Program-made: the position numbers and the translations under genes
NCBI GenBank assembly: GCA_015066525.1
Contig: SVOG01000042.1
Coordinates: 1 to 64,000, forward strand
Length of the DNA: 64,000 nt
Source of the DNA: Oscillospiraceae bacterium
GTDB lineage: Bacteria > Bacillota > Clostridia > Oscillospirales > Acutalibacteraceae
Direction: 5' to 3'
Shown here: positions 39,376-48,702 of the stretch, piece after piece
How the letters are laid out: each line of letters begins with the position of its first letter
Position numbering within the stretch: position 1 is the stretch's first letter
Notes under the pieces: model-generated
Database searches by the model: none
Told to the model about the DNA's origin: nothing
Seen by the model: only the letters and a program-made list of their open reading frames with translations

Positions 39376-40752
39376 ATGGATTATCGTATTGAACACGACT
39401 CAATGGGCGAGGTAAAGGTACCCGCCGACAAATACTGGGGCGCCCAGACGCAGCGCAGCAAGGATAATTTCAGAATCGGCGCCGGAATTGAGACAATGCC
39501 CAAAGAGATTATCACCGCATTCGGAATGCTCAAGAAAGCGGCAGCGCTCGCCAATCATCAACTGAAAAGCGAGAAGATGACCGACGAAAAATGCGCCGCT
39601 ATTTGTAAGGCGTGCGATGAAGTCATCGCGGGTCAGCTCTCTCAGCATTTCCCGCTCGTTGTATGGCAGACGGGCTCGGGCACGCAGTCAAATATGAACG
39701 CCAACGAAGTCATCGCCAACCGCGCAAACGAAATCGCGGGCAAGGCGCTCTGCCACCCGAATGACGACATCAATATGAGCCAGAGTTCCAACGATACCTT
39801 CCCAACCGCAATGCACATCGCAGCGGCAAAGATTATCAAGGACGCGGTATTCCCCGCGCTCGACGGACTTATCTCCACCTTTTGCCGTCTCGAAAAAGAG
39901 AACGAGGGCATTGTCAAGAGCGGCAGAACGCATCTCCAGGACGCGACGCCGATTACCTTCTCGCAGGAAATCAGCGGCTGGCGCAGCAGTCTCCAAACAG
40001 ACAGACGTTTGCTTGAGACGGCGCTCGACGAGCTTTCGGAAATCGCACTCGGCGGCACGGCAGTCGGTACGGGACTGAACGCCCCCGCAGGATTCGACAC
40101 CACGGTCGCAGAAAAACTCAGCGAAGTGGCAAATATGCCCTTCCGAAGCGCAGCGAATAAATTTCACGCGCTGACCTCGAAGGACGAAATCGTCTTTGCC
40201 CACGGTGCGCTCAAAGCGCTCGCGGCGGACTTAATGAAAATTGCCAACGATGTGCGCTGGCTCGCAAGCGGTCCGCGCCTCGGTCTCGGGGAAATCAAAA
40301 TTCCCGAAAACGAGCCGGGCTCATCGATTATGCCGGGCAAGGTCAATCCCACACAGTGCGAGGCGCTGACGATGGTCGCCGTGCAGGTCATGGGTAACGA
40401 CGCGGCAATCGGCTTTGCGGCAAGTCAGGGCAATTTCGAACTCAACGTGTTTATGCCCGTGACGATTTATAATTTCCTGCAGTCGGCAAGGCTACTCGCC
40501 GACGCGATGCAGTCATTTAATAAAAACTGTGCATCGGGCATCAAAGCGGACAAAGAAAAAATGCACCATAACCTGCACAATTCGCTGATGCTGGTCACGG
40601 CACTCAATCCCTATATCGGCTACGAAAACGCGGCAAAAACCGCCAAGAAAGCGTACGCCGAAAACATCTCGCTCAAAGAAGCTTGTCTCGCTCTCGGCTT
40701 CCTCACCGAAGAGGAATTCGACAAGGCATTCAAGCCCGAAGAAATGGTATAA
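39376..40752 (+). CDS. fumC: Class II fumarate hydratase
   Basis: [28 protein letters not shown]...[16 protein letters not shown]. Confidence 0.97.
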   Translation: MDYRIEHDSMGEVKVPADKYWGAQTQRSKDNFRIGAGIETMPKEIITAFGMLKKAAALANHQLKSEKMTDEKCAAICKACDEVIAGQLSQHFPLVVWQTGSGTQSNMNANEVIANRANEIAGKALCHPNDDINMSQSSNDTFPTAMHIAAAKIIKDAVFPALDGLISTFCRLEKENEGIVKSGRTHLQDATPITFSQEISGWRSSLQTDRRLLETALDELSEIALGGTAVGTGLNAPAGFDTTVAEKLSEVANMPFRSAANKFHALTSKDEIVFAHGALKALAADLMKIANDVRWLASGPRLGLGEIKIPENEPGSSIMPGKVNPTQCEALTMVAVQVMGNDAAIGFAASQGNFELNVFMPVTIYNFLQSARLLADAMQSFNKNCASGIKADKEKMHHNLHNSLMLVTALNPYIGYENAAKTAKKAYAENISLKEACLALGFLTEEEFDKAFKPEEMV

Positions 40753-40754
40753 GA

Positions 40755-40785
40755 AAAAGGCTGTCAACGACAGCCTTTTACTATT
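40755..40785 (+). terminator. Terminator after fumC
   Basis: aaaaaggctgtcaacgacagccttttac. Confidence 0.85.
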
Positions 40786-41957
40786 ATAAACTGTTAATCA
40801 TACTGAGGTGCTGCGTGTAGAAATCGCGGACATCCATCGTTTTCATCAGACCGCCCTGGAGCGACATATGGTCGCCGTCGAAGGTCGGCATAATGTTCCA
40901 CTCGCCCGCTTTCACCTTGCCCGCCACATACTCCGTCTGCGGTGCGCTAAAGGGTGCGCGCTGAAATCGTGTTGACAAGTCCGTCGTTTTCGTACCAGCT
41001 CTCGTCGGCTTTGATACCGCCTTCGGACTCCTCGGTGAACTTACCCATCAGGCGCGAAGTCTTAATGAAGAGGCTCTCCATCTTGCTCTCGTCGGGGATA
41101 TAAGTACCGTCGTCCTGCTTCACCGTCGCAGTGCAGGGTACTGAGAAATAATACACATTTTTGAGGGTGCTGATACTGTCGTTGAGCGCCTTTGCATTAT
41201 CGAGGAGCATATCGAAATTCGCATTGTCGAAATCCGCTCTGCCGTCGTCCTTTTCCTGATTGGCGGACGCCATCATTTTATTCAGCACATCCTGCATCTT
41301 ATTTTTCGCGGTATCGGGCACATCGTCCTCAACGCCGCCCACATCGTACGCCGTCGTGCCGTTATGCGGTGAGGCAAGCGCCGTAATGCTGTAAATCCAG
41401 TCCGCCTTGCCGCCGGCAAAAAGCGGGGACAAATCGTCCGCGTCGGTCGCCTTTCGCTCCGCTTCACTACCGTTTGCCATCAATTCACTCAGCAGACGCA
41501 CTGTCGCGCCGCCGAAGGAGTGCCCGAGCAGGTTAATCTTATGCTCGCTATCCCATTCTTCAATCAGCGGTTTCTTTGTAAAGTCCGTGCCGTAGCGCGC
41601 GTGGTGGCAGCGCTCGCTATGCTCCTTGCCGTAATCCACGACGCTACCCGTCAGCTGCGCATAGAGTTCGCACGCTCTGTCCCACGCGCTGCCGTGGGGT
41701 GCGACCGAAGCACTGACGCAGTCGAAGCCCTGCTTGTTGAGATATTTCATCAAATCGCCGCCGCGCATTCCCCAGTATTTGAGAAAATGATTCTGAAAAT
41801 CATAACTGCCCCAGCCCGACAGTCCGTGCACAAAGACAAAGGTGTAATTTGTCTTGAAGTTCTCCGGCTCCGCCTTGGCTGTCGGCTCACTCTTCGCGCA
41901 GGAAGAAAAGAGCAGGGTCAACGCTAAAACAAGTACTAATAATCGAGACTTTTTCAT
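40784..41957 (-). pseudogene. Frameshifted secreted lipase-like alpha/beta hydrolase (lipoprotein)
   Basis: ORF 40947..41996 (FVHGLSGWGSYD, LLGHSFGGATVRLL, ASPHNGT, ending WYENDGLVNTISARTL*) continues in the +1 frame as ORF 40784..40978 (RAPFSAPQTEYVAGKVKAGEWNIMPTFDGDHMSLQGG); break at GCGCGC. Confidence 0.85.
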
Positions 41958-42004
41958 AATCATACCCAAAAGGGCGCCCGTTAAGGCGCCCGACATTATT
42001 TTAA

Positions 42005-42310
42005 TTAGCTGATAGCCGCTACAATATTTTCCTTCGGGGTTACGCCGATGAATGTCTCGGCAACCTCTCCGTCCTTAATCACAAGGATGGTCGGGATGGA
42101 CATTACCTGGTACTTCTCAGCCAGGTCGTCGTTCTCATCCACATCCACCTTGCCGACAACAATATCCGGATTCTCCGCTGCAATCTCGTCAATAACGGGG
42201 GACATCATCTTGCAGGGACCGCACCATACTGCGTAAAAGTCGATAAGGCAGGTCTTGCCCGAATTTAATACTTCGTTTTCAAAATTTGCTTCTGTGATTT
42301 CTTTAACCAT
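42005..42310 (-). CDS. trxA: Thioredoxin
   Basis: FYAVWCGPCKMMSPVIDEIA. Confidence 0.97.
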   Translation of the reverse strand: MVKEITEANFENEVLNSGKTCLIDFYAVWCGPCKMMSPVIDEIAAENPDIVVGKVDVDENDDLAEKYQVMSIPTILVIKDGEVAETFIGVTPKENIVAAIS

Positions 42311-42312
42311 AA

Positions 42313-43164
42313 TTAGTTCTCCTTGGATTTCAGATATTTTACAGCCGACAGTCCAGCCTCGGCGCCCTCGTAGACCGCCTTGCAGACCTGGAGGAGTCCG
42401 CCCGTCACATTACCACAGGAGTAAACTCCCGGGAGGTTGGTGGACATATCGGGATTCACCTTAATACTGTCGCCGTCAAGCGCGATGCCAAGCTTCTTCG
42501 CAAAATCCGCACCGCCCGCTACGCCGAGCGCAACGAAGAGTCCGTCAAGTTCGAGTTCGCTGCCGTCCTCAAATACCACGGAGCCGACTTTGCCGTCGCC
42601 TTTGATTTCGGCAATCTTCTTCGTAATGACTTCGTACTTATCGGTCTCGGGCGCGTCCAGTCCGTCCGTAAGGACATAAAGCTTTGCCACGATGTTCTCA
42701 AGGTCGCCCGCCTCGCTGAGCGCATAGTCGCCGTTTCCGAGCACGGCTACCGTCTTCTTGCGGTAAAAGAATCCGTCGCAGATGGCGCAGTAGCTGACGC
42801 CCCTGCCCTCGAAATCGACGGCACCCTTAATATTCGGGCGCACTTTCTTATTACCCGTGGCGAGAATGAGTGTCTTGCCCTCGTAGCCGTTGACCTGATA
42901 GGTCATCGAGGCGGTCATCGCGATATGCGTAACCTCTTCCTCGATTACCTCGACGCCGAGTTCCCTCGCCTGAGCGATACCGTCACGGTATAAATCCGTG
43001 CCGGTGATACCGCCCTTGAAACCGTAGTAATTATCAATCATATGCGCCTTTTCGAGCTGCGACTCGCCGTGATAGAGCACGAGCACGCTCTTATTGGCAC
43101 GCTTTGCGTAGAGCGACGCGGAGATTCCCGCAGGACCCGCTCCTATTATTATAACATCATACAT
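42313..43164 (-). CDS. Thioredoxin reductase-like FAD-dependent oxidoreductase
   Basis: GAGPAGISASLYAKRANKSVLVL; redox CAIC in GVSYCAICDGFFY; adjacent to trxA. Confidence 0.92.
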   Translation of the reverse strand: MYDVIIIGAGPAGISASLYAKRANKSVLVLYHGESQLEKAHMIDNYYGFKGGITGTDLYRDGIAQARELGVEVIEEEVTHIAMTASMTYQVNGYEGKTLILATGNKKVRPNIKGAVDFEGRGVSYCAICDGFFYRKKTVAVLGNGDYALSEAGDLENIVAKLYVLTDGLDAPETDKYEVITKKIAEIKGDGKVGSVVFEDGSELELDGLFVALGVAGGADFAKKLGIALDGDSIKVNPDMSTNLPGVYSCGNVTGGLLQVCKAVYEGAEAGLSAVKYLKSKEN

Positions 43165-43182
43165 CAGGAATTACCACCGTAA

Positions 43183-43647
43183 TTATAAAATAGCCTCTAC
43201 CTTAGCCTCGATTTCCTCGGGAGTAACCTTGGAGCCGAAACGCTCGACAATATTGCCGTCACGGTCAATGAGGAATTTCGTGAAGTTCCAGCCGATTTTT
43301 GCGCCGCCCGTCTGCTCCACAAGATATTTGTAAAGCGGGTCTGCGTCCTTGCCGTTAACCTTAATCTTCTTAAATCTCGGGAAGGTTGTGCCAAACTTAC
43401 GCGAGCAAACCTGGTTGATACCCTCGTCGCTTTCGCGTGCCTGGAAAGCAAACTGATTGCAGGGGAAGTCGAGAATTTCAAATCCCCGGTCCTTGTACTT
43501 CTTATACATTGCCTCAAGTCCGTTGTACTGAGGTGTGAAGCCGCAGTGTGTTGCCGTGTTGACGATAAGAAGCACCTTGCCTCTGTACTGGTCAAGCGCA
43601 ACTTCTTCACCCTTCTGTGACATTACTTTGAAATCTAATACGTTCAT
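43183..43647 (-). CDS. Glutathione peroxidase family (Cys-type, probably thioredoxin-dependent)
   Basis: VNTATHCGFTPQYNGLEAMYKKYKDRGFEILDFPCNQF; WNFTKFLIDRDG. Confidence 0.94.
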   Translation of the reverse strand: MNVLDFKVMSQKGEEVALDQYRGKVLLIVNTATHCGFTPQYNGLEAMYKKYKDRGFEILDFPCNQFAFQARESDEGINQVCSRKFGTTFPRFKKIKVNGKDADPLYKYLVEQTGGAKIGWNFTKFLIDRDGNIVERFGSKVTPEEIEAKVEAIL

Positions 43648-43769
43648 TTCTGCTTCCTCCTTGATTTTGTAAAATTAAATTGTGTACAATTCATTTCGTT
43701 ATCATTATAACAATATCATTTCCATTTGTCAAGCATTTTTTCAAAATAATTGATTTGCACAAATACGCA

Positions 43770-43800
43770 AATGGAGGGACAAGAGTCCCTCCATTACATT
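43770..43800 (-). terminator. Terminator-like hairpin after the secreted toroid-protein gene
   Basis: aatggagggacaagagtccctccatt. Confidence 0.75.
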
Positions 43801-43801
43801 A

Positions 43802-45370
43802 TCATTTTACTTTGATTGTAACAGTCACGGTCTTTGTAGCTGGTTTGTAGTTTGCGTTACCTGCCGCTGTAACCTTAACTTTTACTTTGTAAGCGCCTTT
43901 TTTCAGACCCTTTTTAACGGTAATCTTGCCGTTTTTAGCAACCGTGATTTTCTTGTTGCCGCTTGCTTTTTTGTAAGTAACCGCGCCCTGCGCCTTGCTG
44001 ATAGCAAACGCCTTTTTTGCGGTAACGGTCTGGTTTTTCTTTTTAAGACTTGCAAACTTAACGGTTGCGGTCTTGCCCTTTGCAACAAGTGTATTCGCCG
44101 CTTTCGTTATTCTGAAATTCAAGTTTAAACTGCCGAAATATAATCCGCTGAAAGTAACAGTTGCTGTCGCCGTGCCGACTTTAATATTATTTGTATACTT
44201 AACAGTATAATACTTGCTGTTAACAACGTTGCCCTCAACATCCTTGACTGTAACGGCAGGAGTTTTTGCGCTGCCACTGTATGTGTACGACGTTGCTGAA
44301 AGTGTAACGCTTTTGAGTGCAGGAATGTACTCAGCAGAAATATTGCCGCAGATTGGGCATTTGCTCAGATACACGCCGTTGTGGTTAAAGCCTGCGGCTT
44401 TTGTAACCTGCCAAATATCAGTTGTAACGTGTACTTTGCCGACAATACGCTTGAACTGGATGAGTGAAAGCAAAGCGTCCTTTGTGGCATAAGTATCGTC
44501 TTTACCGTTTACGGTGAACGCACCTGTTTCAGAATTATAGAAATTGTCAATCAGCTTTTGATAGTACCAATAAGCGCTATTTGCGTCAAGCGCCGAGGAG
44601 AAGCCAAGCATTGCAAGCGCAGTTGAGTCTGCGTTTACTGTTGTAACGTAATTATTGTCGGCATACGCGCCGTCCTCTTTTGTATATGATTTAAGAACAC
44701 CGCAAGCGTCGTCAATATACTCGTTATAAAGACCTGAAATCGCTGTCGGATACAGCGCAGCAAGGAAGTGTCCAGTGTTGTCGCACGAATAGCCGTAGTA
44801 GTTCATGCCGCTGCCTTTGGTGTAAAAACGGGCAATCAAATCGTCTGCGAGCGTTTTTGCAAATTCATCCTGAACTGCTGCCCAGATTGCGAGCCTGTAA
44901 GAATATGGGTTTGAAATTGTAGTAAGGTCAAAACTCTCAAATGCCGCAGTGATGTCAAAGCCTTCAAAATCTGCGGGGTCAAGTTTCATACTGCGAAGGG
45001 TGAGGATAACAGCGCCGTAAACGCCGATATCTTCATAACTGTAGGAATATGACTTCCAGTCGCCGTTTTCGTCCTGATACCATTCTGTGCCTTCGATAAT
45101 AATTTTACCATCGTTTTTGGTAAGATTTGCCTTCAGGTTTTCAAGATAATTCGCCTTGTAAGCGCTCATATCGTAACCTGCGTCAGTCAAAAGCCAGTAG
45201 TCGCCGTAACTGAGCGAACTCATATCGCTGTTGTTTGCAATATAATTTGCCGCATTTGAAATCTGGTTGCTTAACTGACTTACTCCGCTTGTTTCTGCCT
45301 GTGCGGTAAAAGTGCCGAAGCAGGAAAGCAGCATTACAAGCGCCAGTGTGAGTGATAATACTTTTTTCAT
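43802..45370 (-). CDS. Secreted protein with prenyltransferase/terpenoid-cyclase-like toroid region and C-terminal Ig-like repeats
   Basis: Signal peptide MKKVLSLTLALVMLLSCFGTFTAQA; repeat-like helical motifs (NADSTALAMLGFSSALD..., TYATKDALLSLIQFKRI); CPICG knuckle; Lys-rich beta repeats; start 45370 behind GGGAGG RBS. Confidence 0.75.
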   Translation of the reverse strand: MKKVLSLTLALVMLLSCFGTFTAQAETSGVSQLSNQISNAANYIANNSDMSSLSYGDYWLLTDAGYDMSAYKANYLENLKANLTKNDGKIIIEGTEWYQDENGDWKSYSYSYEDIGVYGAVILTLRSMKLDPADFEGFDITAAFESFDLTTISNPYSYRLAIWAAVQDEFAKTLADDLIARFYTKGSGMNYYGYSCDNTGHFLAALYPTAISGLYNEYIDDACGVLKSYTKEDGAYADNNYVTTVNADSTALAMLGFSSALDANSAYWYYQKLIDNFYNSETGAFTVNGKDDTYATKDALLSLIQFKRIVGKVHVTTDIWQVTKAAGFNHNGVYLSKCPICGNISAEYIPALKSVTLSATSYTYSGSAKTPAVTVKDVEGNVVNSKYYTVKYTNNIKVGTATATVTFSGLYFGSLNLNFRITKAANTLVAKGKTATVKFASLKKKNQTVTAKKAFAISKAQGAVTYKKASGNKKITVAKNGKITVKKGLKKGAYKVKVKVTAAGNANYKPATKTVTVTIKVK

Positions 45371-45385
45371 CTTAATCCTCCCAAT

Positions 45386-45410
45386 AAAAAAGCTCTGCCT
45401 CGGGCAGAGC
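45386..45410 (-). terminator. Intrinsic terminator between cobalamin aptamer and ORF (expression platform)
   Basis: Minus strand GCTCTGCC-CGA-GGCAGAGC followed by TTTTTT just upstream of the RBS. Confidence 0.9.
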
Positions 45411-45480
45411 GAAAATGAGTACGACGAAAAAGCCGCAAACACCCATCCCTCTTCCGCTTGCCCAAGAGTATGAATTAACG

Positions 45481-45611
45481 CTGAAACTCGTCTCCCGACT
45501 TATGACAACACAAATCGCCTTCTCAGTTTCCCGATGGCTGATGATTTGCTCTCCCGTCAAATACGGTAATGGCGGTTGTGCAGGATTCGCACCTGCTTCC
45601 GTTAGTTTCAG
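45481..45611 (-). promoter_or_regulatory. Cobalamin riboswitch aptamer
   Basis: Minus strand GAAGCAGGTGCGAATCCTGCACAACCGCCATTACCGTA...AAGTCGGGAGACGAG, closed by P1-like CTGAAAC/GTTTCAG at 45605-45611 and 45481-45487. Confidence 0.9.
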
Positions 45612-45623
45612 ATTTGCAAAAAC

Positions 45624-45651
45624 ATTATAGCATATTCAGTAAAAAATACAA
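45624..45651 (-). promoter_or_regulatory. Promoter of the riboswitch transcript
   Basis: Minus strand TTGTAT (45646-45651) - 16 bp - TATAAT (45624-45629). Confidence 0.65.
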
Positions 45652-45707
45652 CCCCCAGTCGCATAAATGCAACAACTCCCCTTACACAGAGGAGCTGTAC
45701 CATATCG

Positions 45708-46187
45708 TTATTTGTGATATTTGGCATTGTTTGAAATGGAGAGCGCGCGGTAAACCTGCTCGAGAAGGATGACGCGCATTAACTGATGCGGGAAGGTCAT
45801 CTTTGAAAACGAGAGTTTCAGTCTGCCGAGGCGTTTCACCTCGTCCGACAGACCGAATGAGCCGCCGATGATAAAGGTAATCTCGCTGGTTGACAGCGCA
45901 ATCTTTTCGATTTCCGCCGAAAACTCCTCACTCGTTTTCTGCACGCCTTCAATACACATCGGGACAACAAATGAGCCGCGCGGAATCTTTGCAATAATCC
46001 GCTCGCCCTCTTTTTCGAGTACCTGCTGAATTTCCGCAGGCGAGGGATTGTCGGCACACTTATACTCGTTTACCTCAACGACATCAATTTTGGCATAGGC
46101 GGAAATGCGCTTCGTGTATTCCGCCACGGCATCGCGCAGGTATTTCTCCTTCAGCTTGCCGACGGTGATAATATGTATCTTTATCAT
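45708..46187 (-). CDS. rlmH: 23S rRNA (pseudouridine1915-N3)-methyltransferase
   Basis: IHIITVGKLKEKYLRDAVAEYTKRI...FIIGGSFGLSDEVK...LSFSKMTFPHQLMRVILLEQVYRA. Confidence 0.97.
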   Translation of the reverse strand: MIKIHIITVGKLKEKYLRDAVAEYTKRISAYAKIDVVEVNEYKCADNPSPAEIQQVLEKEGERIIAKIPRGSFVVPMCIEGVQKTSEEFSAEIEKIALSTSEITFIIGGSFGLSDEVKRLGRLKLSFSKMTFPHQLMRVILLEQVYRALSISNNAKYHK

Positions 46188-46972
46188 AATATAATCGCTC
46201 TCTCGCTGTTTTCGGGCGCGGACACACGCAGCCGAAAATCATATCCCTCGTGGAATCCTGCCTCGCCGAGCGCTGCAAGCGTCGTCTGGCGCGCGATATC
46301 GGGATGGTTATTGTCCCGCGACAGATGCGCGAGCACCAGCCGCGTTGTACCGCTTTCGAGGAGTTCGCGCGCAAACACGCTGCATGCCTCGTTTGAGAGG
46401 TGTCCCCTGTCGGAGAGGATGCGGATTTTCAGGTGATACGGATAGCTGCCGTTCTGGAGCATACGGATTTCGTGGTTGGACTCGAGAAATACGAGGTCGC
46501 TGCCTCTGACGGTAGCCTTCGCATCGTCGGTAATATAGCCCGTGTCGGTACAGACCGCCACGCTGCGCTCGCCGCAGAGGTTAAAGCGGTAGCCGAGACA
46601 CGCCGCACTGTCGTGGCTGTTTTCAAACGGCAGAACTTCAATTCCGTTCAGTTCCATCCCGCGGGTTACCGCATCGGCGTGCATCTTATCCGTCACATCG
46701 CCGCTGCCGCGCATCGCATCGAGAACCCGCGCATCCGCAAATACGGGAATATCATAGCGCGAGGCAAGCACGCGCAGCCCCTTAATATGGTCGGTGTGCT
46801 CGTGTGTGACAAAAATCGCCGAGAGGTCGGACGCGTTCTCACCGATGTCGGAGAGCGCATTTTCAATCCGTTTGGCGCTCACGCCCGCGTCAACCAGAAT
46901 CTTCGTCTCGCCCGAGGAGATAAATATGGAATTTCCGCTGCTGCCCGAAAAGAGCTGACAAAGTTTTGGCAT
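46184..46972 (-). CDS. MBL-fold metallo-hydrolase (YycJ/WalJ-like)
   Basis: LFSGSSGNSIFISSGETKILVDAGVSAKRIENAL; FVTHEHTDHIKGL. Confidence 0.92.
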   Translation of the reverse strand: MPKLCQLFSGSSGNSIFISSGETKILVDAGVSAKRIENALSDIGENASDLSAIFVTHEHTDHIKGLRVLASRYDIPVFADARVLDAMRGSGDVTDKMHADAVTRGMELNGIEVLPFENSHDSAACLGYRFNLCGERSVAVCTDTGYITDDAKATVRGSDLVFLESNHEIRMLQNGSYPYHLKIRILSDRGHLSNEACSVFARELLESGTTRLVLAHLSRDNNHPDIARQTTLAALGEAGFHEGYDFRLRVSAPENSERAIIL

Positions 46973-46987
46973 TTGAACTCCTAATAA

Positions 46988-47016
46988 AACGGAGCGATGT
47001 GGTCATCGCTCCCTGA
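46988..47016 (-). terminator. Terminator-like hairpin after murA
   Basis: ggagcgatgtggtcatcgctcc. Confidence 0.7.
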
Positions 47017-47023
47017 TTATTTA

Positions 47024-48310
47024 TTAACCTGCTGTGGGTACGGCATTCTTTTCCTTCACCTCGACGCGCTTAATATCAGCACCAAGCGAGGAAAATTTTG
47101 TGACGACGTCCTCGTAGCCTCTGTCGATATAATTAATATTCTCAACCGTGGTTACGCCGTCCGCCACAAGTCCCGCGATAATCATCGCAGCACCGGCACG
47201 CAGGTCGGTCGCCTTGACATTCACACCCGTGAGTCTGTCGACGCCTTCAAACACGGCAATCTTACCGTCCACCTGCACCCGGGCACCCATTCTCAAAAGT
47301 TGTCCGATATACTGATAACGGTTATCCCACACATTCTCGGTCAGGATGCTCGTACCGTTTGCGACGGAGAGGATAATCGCCATCTGCGGCTGCATATCCG
47401 TCGGGAAACCGGGATGGGGCATCGTCTTGACATTACATTTCGTCAGCGGCTTGAAGCGCGTCACACGCACCGCGTCATCATACTCGATAATCTCAGCGCC
47501 AGCCTCGATAAGCTTCGCGCTGATGGACTCGAGGTGCTTGGGAATGACATTTTTCACGAGCACATCACCGCCGCAGGCTGCTGCTGCCACCATATAGGTG
47601 CCCGCCTCAATCTGGTCGGGGATAATCGAATAGGTGCAACCGTGCATCTTCTCCACACCGCGGATTTTAATCACGTCCGTACCCGCGCCTCTGACATCGG
47701 CGCCCATGGAGTTGAGAAAGTTTGCAAGGTCAACGATATGCGGCTCCTTGGCTGCATTTTCAATAACGGTGAGGCCGCGCGCAAGCACTGCTGCGAGCAT
47801 CACGTTAATCGTCGCGCCGACGGATACGACGTCCATATAAATGGAGGTGCCGACGAGTTTATCCGCCTTGGCACACACCATACCGTCGATAATGTTTACA
47901 TCCGCACCGAGCATCTCGAAACCCTTGATATGCAAATCAATCGGGCGCACGCCGAAATTACATCCGCCAGGCATTGCCACCTGCGCCTGCTTAAATCTGC
48001 CGAGCATAGCGCCAATAAGGTAATAGCTCGCTCTGAACTTAGAGCTGAGCTCATACGGCACCGCCTGGTACTGCAGATTCGTCGAGTCAATCTCGATGGT
48101 GTTCTTATTAATCATTTTAATACCCGCGCCCATACTGTCGAGTATTTCGATAATCAGATGTACATCGCTGATTTGCGGGATATTTTCAATTCTGACAACG
48201 TCGCCGGCTAAAATTGCCGCGGGGATAATCGCCACCGCCGCATTCTTGGCGCCGCTGATATTCACTTCGCCGAACAATTCGTGTCCGCCGGTAATCACAA
48301 AATTTTCCAT
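47024..48310 (-). CDS. murA: UDP-N-acetylglucosamine 1-carboxyvinyltransferase
   Basis: GGHELFGEVNISGAKNAAVAIIPAAIL; PGGCNFGVRPIDLHIKGFEMLGA. Confidence 0.96.
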   Translation of the reverse strand: MENFVITGGHELFGEVNISGAKNAAVAIIPAAILAGDVVRIENIPQISDVHLIIEILDSMGAGIKMINKNTIEIDSTNLQYQAVPYELSSKFRASYYLIGAMLGRFKQAQVAMPGGCNFGVRPIDLHIKGFEMLGADVNIIDGMVCAKADKLVGTSIYMDVVSVGATINVMLAAVLARGLTVIENAAKEPHIVDLANFLNSMGADVRGAGTDVIKIRGVEKMHGCTYSIIPDQIEAGTYMVAAAACGGDVLVKNVIPKHLESISAKLIEAGAEIIEYDDAVRVTRFKPLTKCNVKTMPHPGFPTDMQPQMAIILSVANGTSILTENVWDNRYQYIGQLLRMGARVQVDGKIAVFEGVDRLTGVNVKATDLRAGAAMIIAGLVADGVTTVENINYIDRGYEDVVTKFSSLGADIKRVEVKEKNAVPTAG

Positions 48311-48702
48311 GGTTCGTCCTCCCGTTGTGGGATTTTATATAAAAGAAGATAATATCAAATTAATTCTTTAGTATTATAGCAAAAGATGCACGCAAATGAA
48401 ACAAAACACTATTTATTTTATCCAAAATGTAACTTGCGTATACAACAAAATAGCAGGATTTTTCAAAAAACCAGCACCATATATTGTGCACCGACAAAAA
48501 TATGTTTGAAGCTCACAAAATATGGACTTTTGCGTGGGTAACAAAAAGGTAACATATAATTACAAATTTGTCAATAGTTTGCAGGGCGTTTCGTCAATTT
48601 TTTATAACCCGCCAAAAAACGCGCTTAAGTATTGACTTTGGCGCAAATTTTTTATATATTAGAATAAGTCTAACTAATTATATATTAATTTAGGTACGCA
48701 AA

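Noticed and set aside
45415-45630. 71-aa plus-strand ORF over the riboswitch
   Set aside because: Overlaps the cobalamin aptamer in antisense; no supporting features.
46997-48211. 404-aa ORF antisense to murA
   Set aside because: murA is unambiguous on the other strand; His/Arg-rich shadow ORF.
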